Notes: generated by a model from the sequence alone, not told the origin. A stretch of 33,989 bases of DNA from Oligoflexales bacterium (GCA_017985985.1 JAGNWK010000024.1:1-33989), one strand, 5' to 3'; shown: positions 15,719-24,372, counted from the first letter of the stretch. Numbers and translations are program-made.

Positions 15719-17488
15719 ATGAAAGATTATATAAAAAATTTGTTAGCTGATCTTGTTGTTCAGGTCATAGAAAAAAACCACTCTTTAAAGTTAGAAAGAG
15801 ATTCGATTCTATCGATGCTTGAACAACCTCCAGACTCTGCTCTAGGAGACTATGCTCTACCATGTTTTCGTTTTGCAAAAATGCTTCGCCAGAGTCCACC
15901 AAGCATAGCTCAGGCATTAAAAAAATCACTCGATTCCGAGAAAAATCCATGGGTCTCTAAGGTCGAAGTCGTCGGCGCCTTTCTCAATATATTTATTAGC
16001 CAGTCAGAACTTGCTAAATATTTACTCCCTAAGATTGCGAATTCTAGTTATTTTAACGAACTTCGTCTTGAGCATCCTGAACATGCAAAAACTCGAGTGA
16101 TGATTGAGTTCTCGCAACCGAATACTCATAAAGAATTCCATGTGGGCCACCTTCGCAATGTCTGTCTAGGCGAGACAATTTGCCGACTTTACTCCCATCT
16201 TGGCTACGCTGTTATCCCTGCCAACTATATCGGAGATGAGGGTACTCACGTCGCTAAATGTCTGTGGCAGGTCCTTCAGCACCAAGAGACCAACCTTGCT
16301 AACAGCTCACCTTCTCGAGCTGAATTCTATGGACAGTGTTACGTAGAGGCCAACAAAAAACTAAAACTTGCCAATCCAGAACAGAAAGCCATCTACGAAA
16401 AAGAGATCTCCGATATCCTTCGAGAGCTGGAAGCTAAAAAAGGTTCAACGTATGAACTGTGGCAAAAAAGCCGTCAGGAATGCCTCGAAGACTTCAAGGC
16501 TATCTACAGCTGGCTTGGGGTTCAATTCGATCACTACTTCTTTGAATCTGAAGTCTCAGAGGAAGCTCAACAGATCGTCGATGAGTATGTAACGAAGGGT
16601 CTCTTCCAACTATCCGACGGTGCCATGGGCATAGATCTGAATGACTGCGGCCTTGGCTTTTTTATGGCCCCAAAATCAGATGGCACAACACCCTACATTA
16701 CGAAAGATCTCAGTTTAGCCCGAAGAAAATTTGATGATTTTAAGATAGACCGTTCTATTTACGTCGTTGCCAATGAACAGATTTTTCACTTCAAACAACT
16801 CTTCAAGGCTCTCGAGCTGATGGGCTTTCCCCAAAGCTCTCAGTGTCACCATCTTAACTACGCCTCCGTCAATCTGCCAGAAGGCAAGATGTCCTCTCGA
16901 CTCGGGAATGTCATCACCTTTAGTCACCTCAAAAAGGCAATGAGTGAAGAGCTAGCACCTCATCTCGACACATCGGACGGCACATGGACCAGCGAAGAGC
17001 GAGAGAAAACCCTGCACAAACTAGCAGTCGGAGCCATCAAATACGGGATGTTGAGTTCAGATCCAGCGAAAGAAATTCTCTTCGACATCAAACTTTGGAC
17101 CAGCTTCGAGGGAAACAGCGGGCCTTATCTTATGTATAGCTATGCAAGAACAAGGTCTATGCTGAGGAGATGTACTGAGAAAGGTTTGAAGGCTAACTTT
17201 GAAAATTTAAACCAGCTTGATCAAACAGGTGTTCGCGAACTCATCCGTTATCTTTATGACTTCAACGCCTCTGTTTTTTCCTCTTACGAAAATTACCGTC
17301 CTTCAACTCTAGCTCACCACCTCTACAGTCTCTGTAAGGCGTACAATCGTTTCTATGCAGAAGTGCCTGTCCTTCGGGAAGAGTCCCCGTTAAGACAGGG
17401 AGCCCTTATTGCTCTGATTGAGTGCTTCTCTAAAGCGTTAAGAGAAGGTTTGGGCCTGCTGGGAATTTCTCCTCCAGAACGGATGTAA
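15719..17488 (+). CDS. argS: Arginyl-tRNA synthetase
   Basis: 589 aa class I synthetase that charges tRNA-Arg. Signatures are the N-terminal Add-1 domain (GDYALPCFRFAKMLRQSP), the HIGH motif as HVGH in HKEFHVGHLRN (141-144), EGKMSSRLGN as the KMSKS loop, and the C-terminal DALR anticodon-binding domain (YDFNASVFSSYENYRPSTLA ... YNRFYAEVPVL). Length is normal. The ribosome binding site is weak (AAAGAAAG), and a 39-nt repeat hairpin lies 17 nt upstream of the start codon, which may affect expression. Confidence 0.96.
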   Translation: MKDYIKNLLADLVVQVIEKNHSLKLERDSILSMLEQPPDSALGDYALPCFRFAKMLRQSPPSIAQALKKSLDSEKNPWVSKVEVVGAFLNIFISQSELAKYLLPKIANSSYFNELRLEHPEHAKTRVMIEFSQPNTHKEFHVGHLRNVCLGETICRLYSHLGYAVIPANYIGDEGTHVAKCLWQVLQHQETNLANSSPSRAEFYGQCYVEANKKLKLANPEQKAIYEKEISDILRELEAKKGSTYELWQKSRQECLEDFKAIYSWLGVQFDHYFFESEVSEEAQQIVDEYVTKGLFQLSDGAMGIDLNDCGLGFFMAPKSDGTTPYITKDLSLARRKFDDFKIDRSIYVVANEQIFHFKQLFKALELMGFPQSSQCHHLNYASVNLPEGKMSSRLGNVITFSHLKKAMSEELAPHLDTSDGTWTSEEREKTLHKLAVGAIKYGMLSSDPAKEILFDIKLWTSFEGNSGPYLMYSYARTRSMLRRCTEKGLKANFENLNQLDQTGVRELIRYLYDFNASVFSSYENYRPSTLAHHLYSLCKAYNRFYAEVPVLREESPLRQGALIALIECFSKALREGLGLLGISPPERM

Positions 17489-17502
17489 GCTCCACCCTTT
17501 GC

Positions 17503-17518
17503 GAGGGACCGTTCCCTC
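17503..17518 (+). terminator. Hairpin after argS
   Basis: GAGGGA, loop CCGT, TCCCTC lies 15 nt after the argS stop, followed by a C/T-rich stretch rather than a clean T-run. It is a possible weak terminator. The rest of the gap to 17722 shows nothing clear. Confidence 0.4.
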
Positions 17519-17722
17519 CCCTCCCTCTTAAGTCATCGATCACTCTGAACAAGCATGACTGGATTGCTTTGTCTGTACCGATTCTCCCAAACTCCTCGTC
17601 CTTGCAGAACCAGACCTAATTTACATTCGTCTAATCTATCCAAAGCAGAAGAAATAGTGCTTTCTTTAATCTATTTAAGATCCTAAAATGAGACTCCATC
17701 CCTAGCCAGGATGGGCATAAAC

Positions 17723-18790
17723 ATGCCATCAAATAACAGGAATTTAGCCTTGAATAATCCTTTACAGACGATGTACAAAGAGTTCGGCACAGAGTTTTGG
17801 AATGACTCTTGTCACATCCCAGATCTCATGGAAGCCATCAAGACAGGTGCCAGTGGGGCCACTTCCAATCCGAATATTGTGTCAACGGTCTACACAAATG
17901 ACAAGCCTCGTTGGGATCCTGTCCTCCAAACTTTACTTGTAGAGCATCCGGACGCAAGTGAAGATGAACTCGCCTGGCTACTCATTGAAAGAATGGCTAC
18001 GGACGCCGCTCGTCTGCTCCACCCTGTCTTTGAGCAGACGGAAGGAAAGCGTGGATTTTTAAGTGTTCAAACGAATCCAAGACTCTATCGTTCTAGCGCT
18101 GCTATGGTGGCTCATGGAAGGCAGCTTTCTCGACTGGCGCCTAATATGGCTATCAAAGTTCCCGCGACAGAAGCTGGCATCACTGCCATGGAACAGCTCT
18201 CCTCCGAAGGGATCTTGATCAATGCAACGGTTTGCTTCACAGTGGCTCAGTGTGTCGCAGCAGCAGATGCCATCGAAAGAGGTCTTAAAAAAACGAACCG
18301 CCCTATGTCTCCCTACATCACCATCATGGTGGGTAGACTTGATGATCAACTTCGCAGATCGGCTCCGAAAGACATCTCTCCCACAGATCTCCAATTGGCA
18401 GATTGGGCAGGTATTGCTGTTTTTAAAAAAGCTTACCAAATTTTTAGAGATAAAAAATACAAGAGCAAGCTCTTAGTTGCAGCGTATCGTCACCCACAAC
18501 ACTGGTCCGAATTGATAGGAGAAAACATCGTTCAAACGATTCCTGTTACCTGGTGGACCCAGTTTAAAAACTCAGGTCATGTCCTAAAACGAACGATTGA
18601 TAAGCCCGTTGATCAAGAGATTCTCCATAGCCTCGAGAAAAATTTCCCAGATTTCAAAAAATCTTATGATAAGAACGGCCTCGCCCCAACTGAGTTTTTG
18701 AAATTTGAACCCAGCGTCTACACCCTGACCCAGTTTCTGACAGGATACCAGGATCTGACTGAATCTATCCGAAAGCTGATTCTCCGCTAG
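17723..18790 (+). CDS. Transaldolase-family protein
   Basis: 355 aa from ATG 17723; AGGATGGG 7 nt upstream favours this start over ATG 17711. Transaldolase motifs are visible: GATSNPNIV near residue 47, the catalytic Schiff-base lysine in NMAIKVPATEAG (K145), and GILINATVCFTVAQ. It may move a three-carbon unit in the non-oxidative pentose phosphate pathway. The C-terminal half (QNWSEL-like AAYRHPQHWSELIG and PVTWWTQF) differs from standard TalA/TalB, so substrate use is uncertain. It stands alone between argS and the trpR-like gene, with a 39-nt repeat just after its stop. Confidence 0.85.
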   Translation: MPSNNRNLALNNPLQTMYKEFGTEFWNDSCHIPDLMEAIKTGASGATSNPNIVSTVYTNDKPRWDPVLQTLLVEHPDASEDELAWLLIERMATDAARLLHPVFEQTEGKRGFLSVQTNPRLYRSSAAMVAHGRQLSRLAPNMAIKVPATEAGITAMEQLSSEGILINATVCFTVAQCVAAADAIERGLKKTNRPMSPYITIMVGRLDDQLRRSAPKDISPTDLQLADWAGIAVFKKAYQIFRDKKYKSKLLVAAYRHPQHWSELIGENIVQTIPVTWWTQFKNSGHVLKRTIDKPVDQEILHSLEKNFPDFKKSYDKNGLAPTEFLKFEPSVYTLTQFLTGYQDLTESIRKLILR

Positions 18791-18805
18791 TCCTGTTCTA
18801 ACCCA

Positions 18806-18844
18806 GCAAGGAGGGGGTTGGGGAAACTGCGCAGCTGATTCCCC
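18806..18844 (+). repeat. 39-nt hairpin repeat
   Basis: Same family as 15611-15649; the head has one extra G and the right arm reads CTGATTCCCC. It begins 16 nt after the transaldolase-family stop. Confidence 0.9.
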
Positions 18845-18905
18845 AACTATTTTAGACAGCGCTCCACATCACAAACCTCATTGTTAGGAATCTCGGAAAA
18901 ACGAC

Positions 18906-18954
18906 TTGATCCTTCCTCCTCTCTGGTCTATTTTCAAAAACTGTACTGATGTAC
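18906..18954 (+). promoter_or_regulatory. Candidate promoter and operator of trpR-like gene
   Basis: TTGATC (18906-18911) and TATTTT (18929-18934) are 17 bp apart, a plausible sigma70-type promoter. Just downstream, near the expected transcription start, is GTAC-TGAT-GTAC (18943-18954), a small inverted repeat. The GTAC ends recall TrpR half-sites, but the spacing is shorter than in known trp operators. Autoregulation is a hypothesis. Confidence 0.35.
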
Positions 18955-18977
18955 CGGTTTAAAAATGGAGTCTAACG

Positions 18978-19292
18978 ATGGAAGACCGTAAAAATTGGCG
19001 TAAGATCACATCTCTCCTTGCCAACTCGAGTGAGGCTGAGCTCCAAATTCTTCTTGATCTTTTTTTAACTCCACACGAGCGAAAAACATTGATTGGACGT
19101 TTTGACCTCATCGTTGAGTTGCTGAACGCAAAACTTTCTCAACGTGAAATTTCGGGAAAGTTGGGGCAAAGTATCTCGAAAATTACAGCAGGCTCGAAAG
19201 CGATCCAAATTTTGAAAGAAAAAGAAAGACAATTTCTCTTGGAAAAAATGAAAGTAAAAATAGGTAGATCCGATGGAATCAAAAAATCTTAG
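18978..19292 (+). CDS. TrpR-family (TrpR/YerC-like) transcriptional regulator
   Basis: 104 aa. The helix-turn-helix of the Trp repressor family is clear: LTPHERKTLIGRFDLIVELL then LSQREISGKLGQSISKITAGSKAIQ. The family's usual TRGS is here TAGS, so the Arg of that loop is lost. N-terminal helices (NWRKITSLLANSSEAELQIL) would form the intertwined dimer. GGAG lies 7 nt upstream of the start. Its 3' end overlaps or abuts an amino-acid permease gene, so it may sense an amino acid (tryptophan if TrpR-like) and control that carrier. It could instead be the less understood YerC/YecD type. Confidence 0.85.
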   Translation: MEDRKNWRKITSLLANSSEAELQILLDLFLTPHERKTLIGRFDLIVELLNAKLSQREISGKLGQSISKITAGSKAIQILKEKERQFLLEKMKVKIGRSDGIKKS

Positions 19293-20799
19293 AAAAGACA
19301 TGACAAAAGTCCAGCTCTTGGCCTTATCTTTTTCTGCCATGTTCGGTTCAGGCTGGTTATTTGCTCCCCTCTATGCCGCTCAAATCGCAGGACCAGCAGC
19401 TCTACTGGCATGGGCCATAGCGGGACTTATGTCTTTGATGATTGGTCTTGTCATGGCCGAAGTGGTTGCCTTGTTCCCTTCATCGGGGGGACTTAGCTCT
19501 ATAGCAAAGAGAACGCATGGGGATGGGCTTAGCATCTATGTAACGGTTCTAAACCTGATTGTTTTTATTCTCCTACCAGCACTCGAAGTCCGCGCCGTCC
19601 TGCAATACCTTTCCTCTTACATCGACGGACTGATGGTAGGGGATCAGATGAGCGGACTTGGTTATTTTGTTTCCTTTTCGCTTCTTGCTAGCATCACGTT
19701 GGTCAATCTTTACGGGGTGAAGACCATTGGCTATTTGACTGATATAGTCGCTGTTTTTAAAGTAGCTACCCCCATCCTCATCTGCATCACCTTTCTATAT
19801 GCCATTGCCAATCACGAAGGACTCGATCATGCTCGCTTGTTTACGGGCAGCCCCTCTTTGAGCGCTATACCCTGGACGCAAGTCTTTCAGTCGATAGCAA
19901 TGAGTGGAATCATTTTCTCTTACAATGGCTTTAACCAGGCCACTTTATTTGCTGGGGAAGCGAAGGACCCTGCAAAGGCTATACCCTTTGCCCTTGTCGG
20001 CTCTATTCTCATAACGGGACTTCTTTACATCCTCGTGCAATACGTCTTTATTATGGCTATTCCAGAAGCGTTCCTCTCCGAAGGATGGGCTAAACTCTCT
20101 TTCCCAGGGGACAAAGGACCATTCGTAGGCATGGCCACCTTACTCGGACTAGGATGGATAATCTCGCTTATCTATATCGATGCTGTCGTTTCTCCGCTGG
20201 GAACCGGATTCACTTATGCAAGCGCAGCCCCAAGACTCCTGCACAGTCTCGGGGAGAGCCTTCCAGCTTTATCTCCCATTTTGAAGCTCAATCGCTTTGG
20301 GATCTCTCATTTTGCTGTCTTTTCTGTTCTCCTTGCAGAGTGTCTTTCCTTCGTATTTCTACCTGATTTGAAAGCCATGATCTCCCTTCTCGTTGCTGAC
20401 TTTGTCTTATGCTATACGATCGCTCCAGCAAGCTTGCTCACACTCAGACGAACAATGCCACAACTGCCTCGTATTTTTAAATTGAAATATGCTAAAATAA
20501 CTTCTTATCTTGCTTTTCTCTGCTCAGATCTGATGGTTTTTTCCTGTGGGTGGATAGCTCTCAGAAATCTGATGGTGCTGACGTTTAGCTTCATCGTTAT
20601 TTATTTGCTCCTACGTGGGCGTGAGAGATTTCAGACCTTAGCTAGAGGGTCCTTCTGGTTTGTTTTCCAATTGTCGAGCTTAAGCATTTTGGCATACATT
20701 CATTATGAACAAGCTTTGAGCTTCTCCACTATTTTAGTGACCCTCGCTGGGATCAGTGCTGTTTCACTTTTTGTAGCAAGTAGGAGCCCAAAATTGTAG
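19273..20799 (+). CDS. APC-superfamily amino-acid permease
   Basis: 508 aa, about 12 hydrophobic segments. The first helix carries FSAMFGSGWLFAPLYAAQIA, the glycine-rich unwound region where APC carriers bind substrate, and helix 6 region SGIIFSYNGFNQATLFAGEA is also typical. It resembles the YveA/AspP-like branch in GSGWLF, but substrate cannot be told from sequence. Two starts are possible: ATG 19273, overlapping the trpR-like gene by 20 nt, and ATG 19300, 7 nt after its stop. Both imply translation coupled to the regulator. Confidence 0.88.
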   Translation: MESKNLRKDMTKVQLLALSFSAMFGSGWLFAPLYAAQIAGPAALLAWAIAGLMSLMIGLVMAEVVALFPSSGGLSSIAKRTHGDGLSIYVTVLNLIVFILLPALEVRAVLQYLSSYIDGLMVGDQMSGLGYFVSFSLLASITLVNLYGVKTIGYLTDIVAVFKVATPILICITFLYAIANHEGLDHARLFTGSPSLSAIPWTQVFQSIAMSGIIFSYNGFNQATLFAGEAKDPAKAIPFALVGSILITGLLYILVQYVFIMAIPEAFLSEGWAKLSFPGDKGPFVGMATLLGLGWIISLIYIDAVVSPLGTGFTYASAAPRLLHSLGESLPALSPILKLNRFGISHFAVFSVLLAECLSFVFLPDLKAMISLLVADFVLCYTIAPASLLTLRRTMPQLPRIFKLKYAKITSYLAFLCSDLMVFSCGWIALRNLMVLTFSFIVIYLLLRGRERFQTLARGSFWFVFQLSSLSILAYIHYEQALSFSTILVTLAGISAVSLFVASRSPKL

Positions 20800-20810
20800 C
20801 CTAACTAGGA

Positions 20811-20893
20811 AGGGGCCTGGAGCTTTTGCAAAAAAGGGACCTGAAGCTTTTGCAAGGAGGGAGCCTGGGAAAAACTTCGCAGATGGTTCCCCC
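20811..20893 (+). repeat. 39-nt hairpin repeat, degenerate copy with truncated units
   Basis: A full but diverged copy lies at 20852-20893 (TTCGCAGATGG core). Two shorter units, each ending in AGCTTTTGCAA, precede it head-to-tail (about 20813-20831 and 20836-20855). The cluster lies between the permease and the sugar transporter. Confidence 0.8.
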
Positions 20894-20920
20894 AGCAATT
20901 TATTTAACAAAGGAGTACTT

Positions 20921-22177
20921 ATGCTAAGTCCCGGCGGACGTCTTGCCTTCTATCTTGTCGCTGCTCTCTTCTTCTCCTTTGGCTTTATCACCTGTTTAAA
21001 TGACATCCTCATCCCCTACTGCAAAGATCTTTTTGATTTGAATTATAAACAGTCGGGCCTGATCCAATTTTCATTTTTTTCTGCCTACTTCTGTTTCTCT
21101 CTTCCCTCGGGATACATCATTAAAAAATTAGGCTACCCACTCGCTATCAGTGTAGGGCTTCTTATCTCAGGAATTGGAGCTCTCGGCTTTCTCCCAGCAG
21201 GCTTCTTTCACTCCTATCCGATGTTCCTCTCAGCACTTTTTGTACTGGCCTGTGGAATCACACTCCTTCAAGTAGCTGCTAATCCCTACACATCTCTTCT
21301 GGGCCCCAAAGAAACAGCTCCAGCACGACTCAATCTCGTTCAAGCCTTCAACTCTCTGGGAACAGCGATAGCCCCTTTGGTCGGTTCTACTCTCCTACTT
21401 AATGGAAGCTCCCACGAAGGTTCATCCTGGATGAACATCTTCTCTCAAAGTGGTGAGGCTGGCTTCTCTTACTTCCTGATCAGCTGTATGCTTTTTGTCC
21501 TCATGTTTGTTTTTAAAACTTTGGCTCACTCCAAACAGTCACTCCCCTCGGAATTCGATCAAAAAGTGAAATCTTCACAAATTCTCGAACAAACCCAGCT
21601 CCTACTGGGGATAGTTGGGATCTTCTGTTATGTCGGAGCTGAAGTGGGTATAGGCAGTTTTCTGGTCAACCATATATCCTCTTCTTGGACCATTCCTACG
21701 CATGAGGCTGGTCAATATGTATCCCTTTATTGGGGAGGAGCTATGCTTGGTCGCTTTGTGGGAACCTACTTCCTCACTCGCTTCAGGCCTGCTCACTGCC
21801 TTGCTTTTGCTGCTAGTGCTGCCGTAACTCTCGTTGGAGCCAGCCTAGTTGCCAGCTCTCACATGAGTCCCTATTTCCTACTCTGTGTCGGGGTCTTCAA
21901 TTCCATCATGTTCCCAGTGATCTTCAGTCTATCTATACAAGATTTAGGTGAGTATAGGTCACAGGGTTCTGCCTATCTCTGCATGGCTATTGTTGGTGGA
22001 GCCATATTCCCTCTTATACAGGGTGGCGTTTCTGATTACTTTGGAGTCCACTATGCATTTGCCATCCCCATGCTAGGATACATTTACATCTTGAAGTTTG
22101 CGACACAGGCATCGAAATACTCTCCACTAAAAGAGAGTGAACATGTACAAATGAAAACCTCGATGCAGGTTTTATAA
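20921..22177 (+). CDS. MFS sugar transporter, FucP/GluP type
   Basis: 418 aa, about 12 membrane helices. FFSFGFITCLNDILIPYCKD in helix 1 and LQVAANPYTSLLGP with ARLNLVQAFNSLGTAIAPLVG are signatures of the FucP family of proton-coupled fucose, glucose/galactose or N-acetylglucosamine uptake. AAAGGAG 6 nt upstream fixes the ATG start. No sugar catabolic genes are adjacent, so the substrate is not determined. Confidence 0.92.
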   Translation: MLSPGGRLAFYLVAALFFSFGFITCLNDILIPYCKDLFDLNYKQSGLIQFSFFSAYFCFSLPSGYIIKKLGYPLAISVGLLISGIGALGFLPAGFFHSYPMFLSALFVLACGITLLQVAANPYTSLLGPKETAPARLNLVQAFNSLGTAIAPLVGSTLLLNGSSHEGSSWMNIFSQSGEAGFSYFLISCMLFVLMFVFKTLAHSKQSLPSEFDQKVKSSQILEQTQLLLGIVGIFCYVGAEVGIGSFLVNHISSSWTIPTHEAGQYVSLYWGGAMLGRFVGTYFLTRFRPAHCLAFAASAAVTLVGASLVASSHMSPYFLLCVGVFNSIMFPVIFSLSIQDLGEYRSQGSAYLCMAIVGGAIFPLIQGGVSDYFGVHYAFAIPMLGYIYILKFATQASKYSPLKESEHVQMKTSMQVL

Positions 22178-22240
22178 TCTCCATACTGACTTCCTATTCA
22201 CTCGTATGAAATCAAAAGAGACTCGAATCGTATGTGACAA

Positions 22241-22544
22241 GCAGGATCTTGAGCCAACTCCTGCATTGAATTCGATTAAGAAGTGAACGTATGCTGTTAG
22301 GTGGCCATCCCCCTTCAGGGTATGGCTCGCTTCCATAGCCATTGTAGGAAAGAAGATTTGAGAGAAGTCCACAAACCTCGGCCGAGGTGGCGATCAGTTA
22401 GCTTTATCTCAACTGATCAGTTTGTGGGAATCACACAAGTAGGTGGGACTGAGTAGTTCCTGAATCTCTTATTTAACATAGGCGTCTTATCCAACCCCTG
22501 AGGGATGGATCCTTTTGTCCCTCAGAGAATCGCCGCCCTTTTTT
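22241..22544 (+). ncRNA. Candidate structured RNA (or long structured 3' UTR)
   Basis: The gene-free stretch 22178-22609 has a chain of stems: GCAGGA/TCCTGC (22241-22264); GCCAT-CCC/GGG-T-ATGGC (22304-22326); a three-way junction closed by CCACAAAC/GTTTGTGG (22369-22376 with 22420-22427) holding CTC-GGCC-GAG and GATCAGTT/AACTGATC; GGGACT/AGTTCC (22445-22460); and CTGAGGGA/TCCCTCAG (22498-22525) enclosed by GGCGTCT and AGA-at-CGCC. A run of six T at 22539-22544 closes it, as in an intrinsic terminator. I could not match it to RNase P RNA, tmRNA, SRP RNA, 6S RNA or a riboswitch class. The 5' limit is unknown. Confidence 0.45.
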
Positions 22545-22547
22545 AAC

Positions 22548-22574
22548 TTGACGATAAAAGCCCAAATCTATAAA
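22548..22574 (+). promoter_or_regulatory. Likely tRNA-Ala promoter
   Basis: TTGACG at 22548-22553 and TATAAA at 22569-22574, 15 bp apart (slightly short), 36 bp before the tRNA. It follows the preceding T-run directly, which fits a new transcription unit. Confidence 0.5.
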
Positions 22575-22609
22575 AGTCGAGCCTGTGCCTTAAATCCTTT
22601 TAAGTTCCC

Positions 22610-22685
22610 GGGGAATTAGCTCATTTGGTAGAGCGCATCGCTGGCAGTGATGAGGTGACCGGTTCGATCCCGGTATTCTCCACCA
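22610..22685 (+). tRNA. tRNA-Ala (anticodon GGC)
   Basis: 76 nt with a complete cloverleaf. The acceptor is GGGGAAT/ATTCTCC; the D arm GCTC...GAGC; the anticodon stem CATCG/TGATG with loop CTGGCAG, anticodon GGC at 22643-22645; and the T arm ACCGG-TTCGATC-CCGGT. The CCA end is encoded (22683-22685). It reads GCC and GCU alanine codons. Confidence 0.97.
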
Positions 22686-22689
22686 TTCC

Positions 22690-22734
22690 TTTTTGGGGTC
22701 AGCCCCCATTTTAAATGGGGGCTGACCCCAAAAA
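22690..22734. terminator. 45-nt perfect palindrome after tRNA-Ala
   Basis: Two 22-nt arms around a single central T (22712); each arm holds GGGGTCAGCCCCC and starts or ends in five T/A. It would fold into a very stable hairpin with a T-run on either strand, so it can end tRNA transcription. Its GGGGTCAG core also resembles REP sequences of RAYT elements. It covers an in-frame ATG upstream of murG. Confidence 0.8.
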
Positions 22735-22747
22735 TCGGGACCGCGTC

Positions 22748-23848
22748 ATGCCGACTACAAGCATCGAACCTTCCCAAGTTCGCTTAGTCCTCACAGGGGG
22801 AGGCACAGCAGGTCATGTCATTCCCCACATCGCCAGACTCCCTGCTCTTCGACAACAGGGTTTTGACCTCCTCTACATTGGCTCTAACGGGATGGAAAAA
22901 AATCTAATCGAGGCTCAAGGCATCCCCTTTCGCAGCATCAGTTGCGGCAAGCTTCGTCGATATCTTTCTAAAGACAATCTGATCGATCTCTTCAAAGTTG
23001 TCTGGGGTATCGTTCAATCTCTCTCTATCCTGATCTTCTGTAAGAAAAAACAGCTAGTCCTAAGCCAAGGTGGATACGTCAGTGTCCCTGTGGCCGTAGC
23101 AGCTTGGCTGCTTCGGATTCCTGTGGTCACACACGAGTCCGACGCCAGCCCTGGACTCGCCACACGTATTTTGGCTAAGTTTTCAAAAAAAATACTCTGT
23201 TCCTTCAAAGAGGCTCTCCCATCTCTTCCTAAACCCATCTCCCTGTACACTGGTCACCCTGTCCGGGAAGAACTCCATCTCGGAAAAAAAGACAAAGGCT
23301 TTGCCTTCTGCTCCTTCGACCCTTCGGAGACACGTCCTGTTCTCCTTTTCATGGGAGGAAGCCTGGGAGCTCAGCTCATCAATGAAGCCCTCTTAAAGGC
23401 CTTACCCGAGCTTCTCAAACAGTATCGAGTGATCCATCTCACAGGCAAAGGCAAGTCTCTGGCCTTTAAAGACCCCGGGTATAAGAGTTTTGAATTTGTA
23501 GGAAAGGAACTGCCTGATCTTTTCTCCATAACGGACTACGTCATTGCACGAGCAGGAGCAAATTCCATCTTTGAATTCCTCGCTCTCGAAAAACCCATGC
23601 TGCTCATCCCCCTCGAACGTGGAAGTCGCGGAGATCAAATTCTCAATGCAAAGATCTTTCAAGATCACGGTTGGGCTAGGGTCCTTCGCGAACAAGATCT
23701 TTCTGCTGAGCAGCTCATTCTTGATATAAACACCCTAAAAAACTCTGCCACAAATCACAGTTCGCACACTGAAAAATCAGCCTCTGTGAATAGCCAATCC
23801 AAACCCATTCAACTCAGCCTCGACGCTATTCAAACTGTCCTCGGTTAA
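22748..23848 (+). CDS. murG: MurG-type UDP-GlcNAc transferase (lipid II synthesis)
   Basis: 366 aa GT28 glycosyltransferase that adds GlcNAc to undecaprenyl-PP-MurNAc-pentapeptide at the inner membrane. Motifs are the N-terminal GGGTAGHVIPH, SQGGYVSVPVAVAAWLLRIP, THESDASPGLATRIL, TGHPVREEL, FMGGSLGAQ and the UDP-GlcNAc site ARAGANSIFEFLALEKPMLL with RGDQILNA. The start is ATG 22748; an upstream ATG at 22715 lies inside the terminator palindrome and is unlikely. There is no good Shine-Dalgarno sequence (GGGA 8 nt upstream). It is not within a dcw cluster, so a second MurG in the genome is possible. Confidence 0.92.
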   Translation: MPTTSIEPSQVRLVLTGGGTAGHVIPHIARLPALRQQGFDLLYIGSNGMEKNLIEAQGIPFRSISCGKLRRYLSKDNLIDLFKVVWGIVQSLSILIFCKKKQLVLSQGGYVSVPVAVAAWLLRIPVVTHESDASPGLATRILAKFSKKILCSFKEALPSLPKPISLYTGHPVREELHLGKKDKGFAFCSFDPSETRPVLLFMGGSLGAQLINEALLKALPELLKQYRVIHLTGKGKSLAFKDPGYKSFEFVGKELPDLFSITDYVIARAGANSIFEFLALEKPMLLIPLERGSRGDQILNAKIFQDHGWARVLREQDLSAEQLILDINTLKNSATNHSSHTEKSASVNSQSKPIQLSLDAIQTVLG

Positions 23849-24372
23849 TTCTCCGTCATCACCCAATCCCTAATCTGATAAAGCCTCCAAGTCTGTGAAG
23901 ACGCCTGATAAGGAAACCATTCGACGACAAAACTGGACTGTCCTGCAAAACTTTTCTCTGCTAACTGCCTTGCTCGACTCAGTAGTTTAATAATATTGTG
24001 GTTGTAACAAGCTTGCTGCCTAGTGGAAATAGAAGCAATGTCCACTTGAAATACAGCTCGAATCAAGTCTTGACGGCTTAATTTCTTGAGTCCATAGCTG
24101 TCAAAAAGGGAAAAAATTTTCCATAGCTTGTGCCTCTTCGACAAGTCCAAACTCACTTGATTGAGCATCACTTTTTGAGCTGATATTGTCACATGAAGAT
24201 GAAGAACCTGATTCTGCAGATGCAAGAAGAGAGCCTTCTCCACAAGTTTTGATGCTGAAGGATCACATAATTTCTTCCTGATATCAGTCCACGTTTGCTT
24301 TTCAGTGGGATTCATCATTTTTTCAAAAGGCACAGGATGGGATTTTAAAATATTTGATAGTTCTACGAGCAT
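23845..24372 (-). CDS. Hypothetical protein with a winged-helix-like C-terminal half
   Basis: 175 aa; GAGGG 5 nt upstream of the ATG supports the start. The C-terminal half (KLSRQDLIRAVFQVDIASIS ... YNHNIIKLLSRARQLAEKSF) has the helix pattern of OmpR-like winged-helix domains and ends in strand-like FVVEWFPY and WRLYQIRDWV. The N-terminal half is unassigned, with no signal peptide. Stop codons of this gene and murG overlap by 4 nt (convergent). A DNA-binding role is a guess. Confidence 0.65.
   Translation of the reverse strand: MLVELSNILKSHPVPFEKMMNPTEKQTWTDIRKKLCDPSASKLVEKALFLHLQNQVLHLHVTISAQKVMLNQVSLDLSKRHKLWKIFSLFDSYGLKKLSRQDLIRAVFQVDIASISTRQQACYNHNIIKLLSRARQLAEKSFAGQSSFVVEWFPYQASSQTWRLYQIRDWVMTEN

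Noticed and set aside
22172..22372. 66-residue minus-strand frame after the sugar transporter
   Set aside because: No ribosome binding site or family resemblance, and it overlaps the structured RNA candidate and the end of the transporter gene.
22369..22427. Hammerhead or other small ribozyme at the three-way junction
   Set aside because: The conserved CTGATGA and GAAA core elements of a hammerhead are missing.
22715..22747. Longer murG start at 22715
   Set aside because: This ATG lies within the palindrome after tRNA-Ala and has no ribosome binding site; ATG 22748 leaves the family N-terminus intact.
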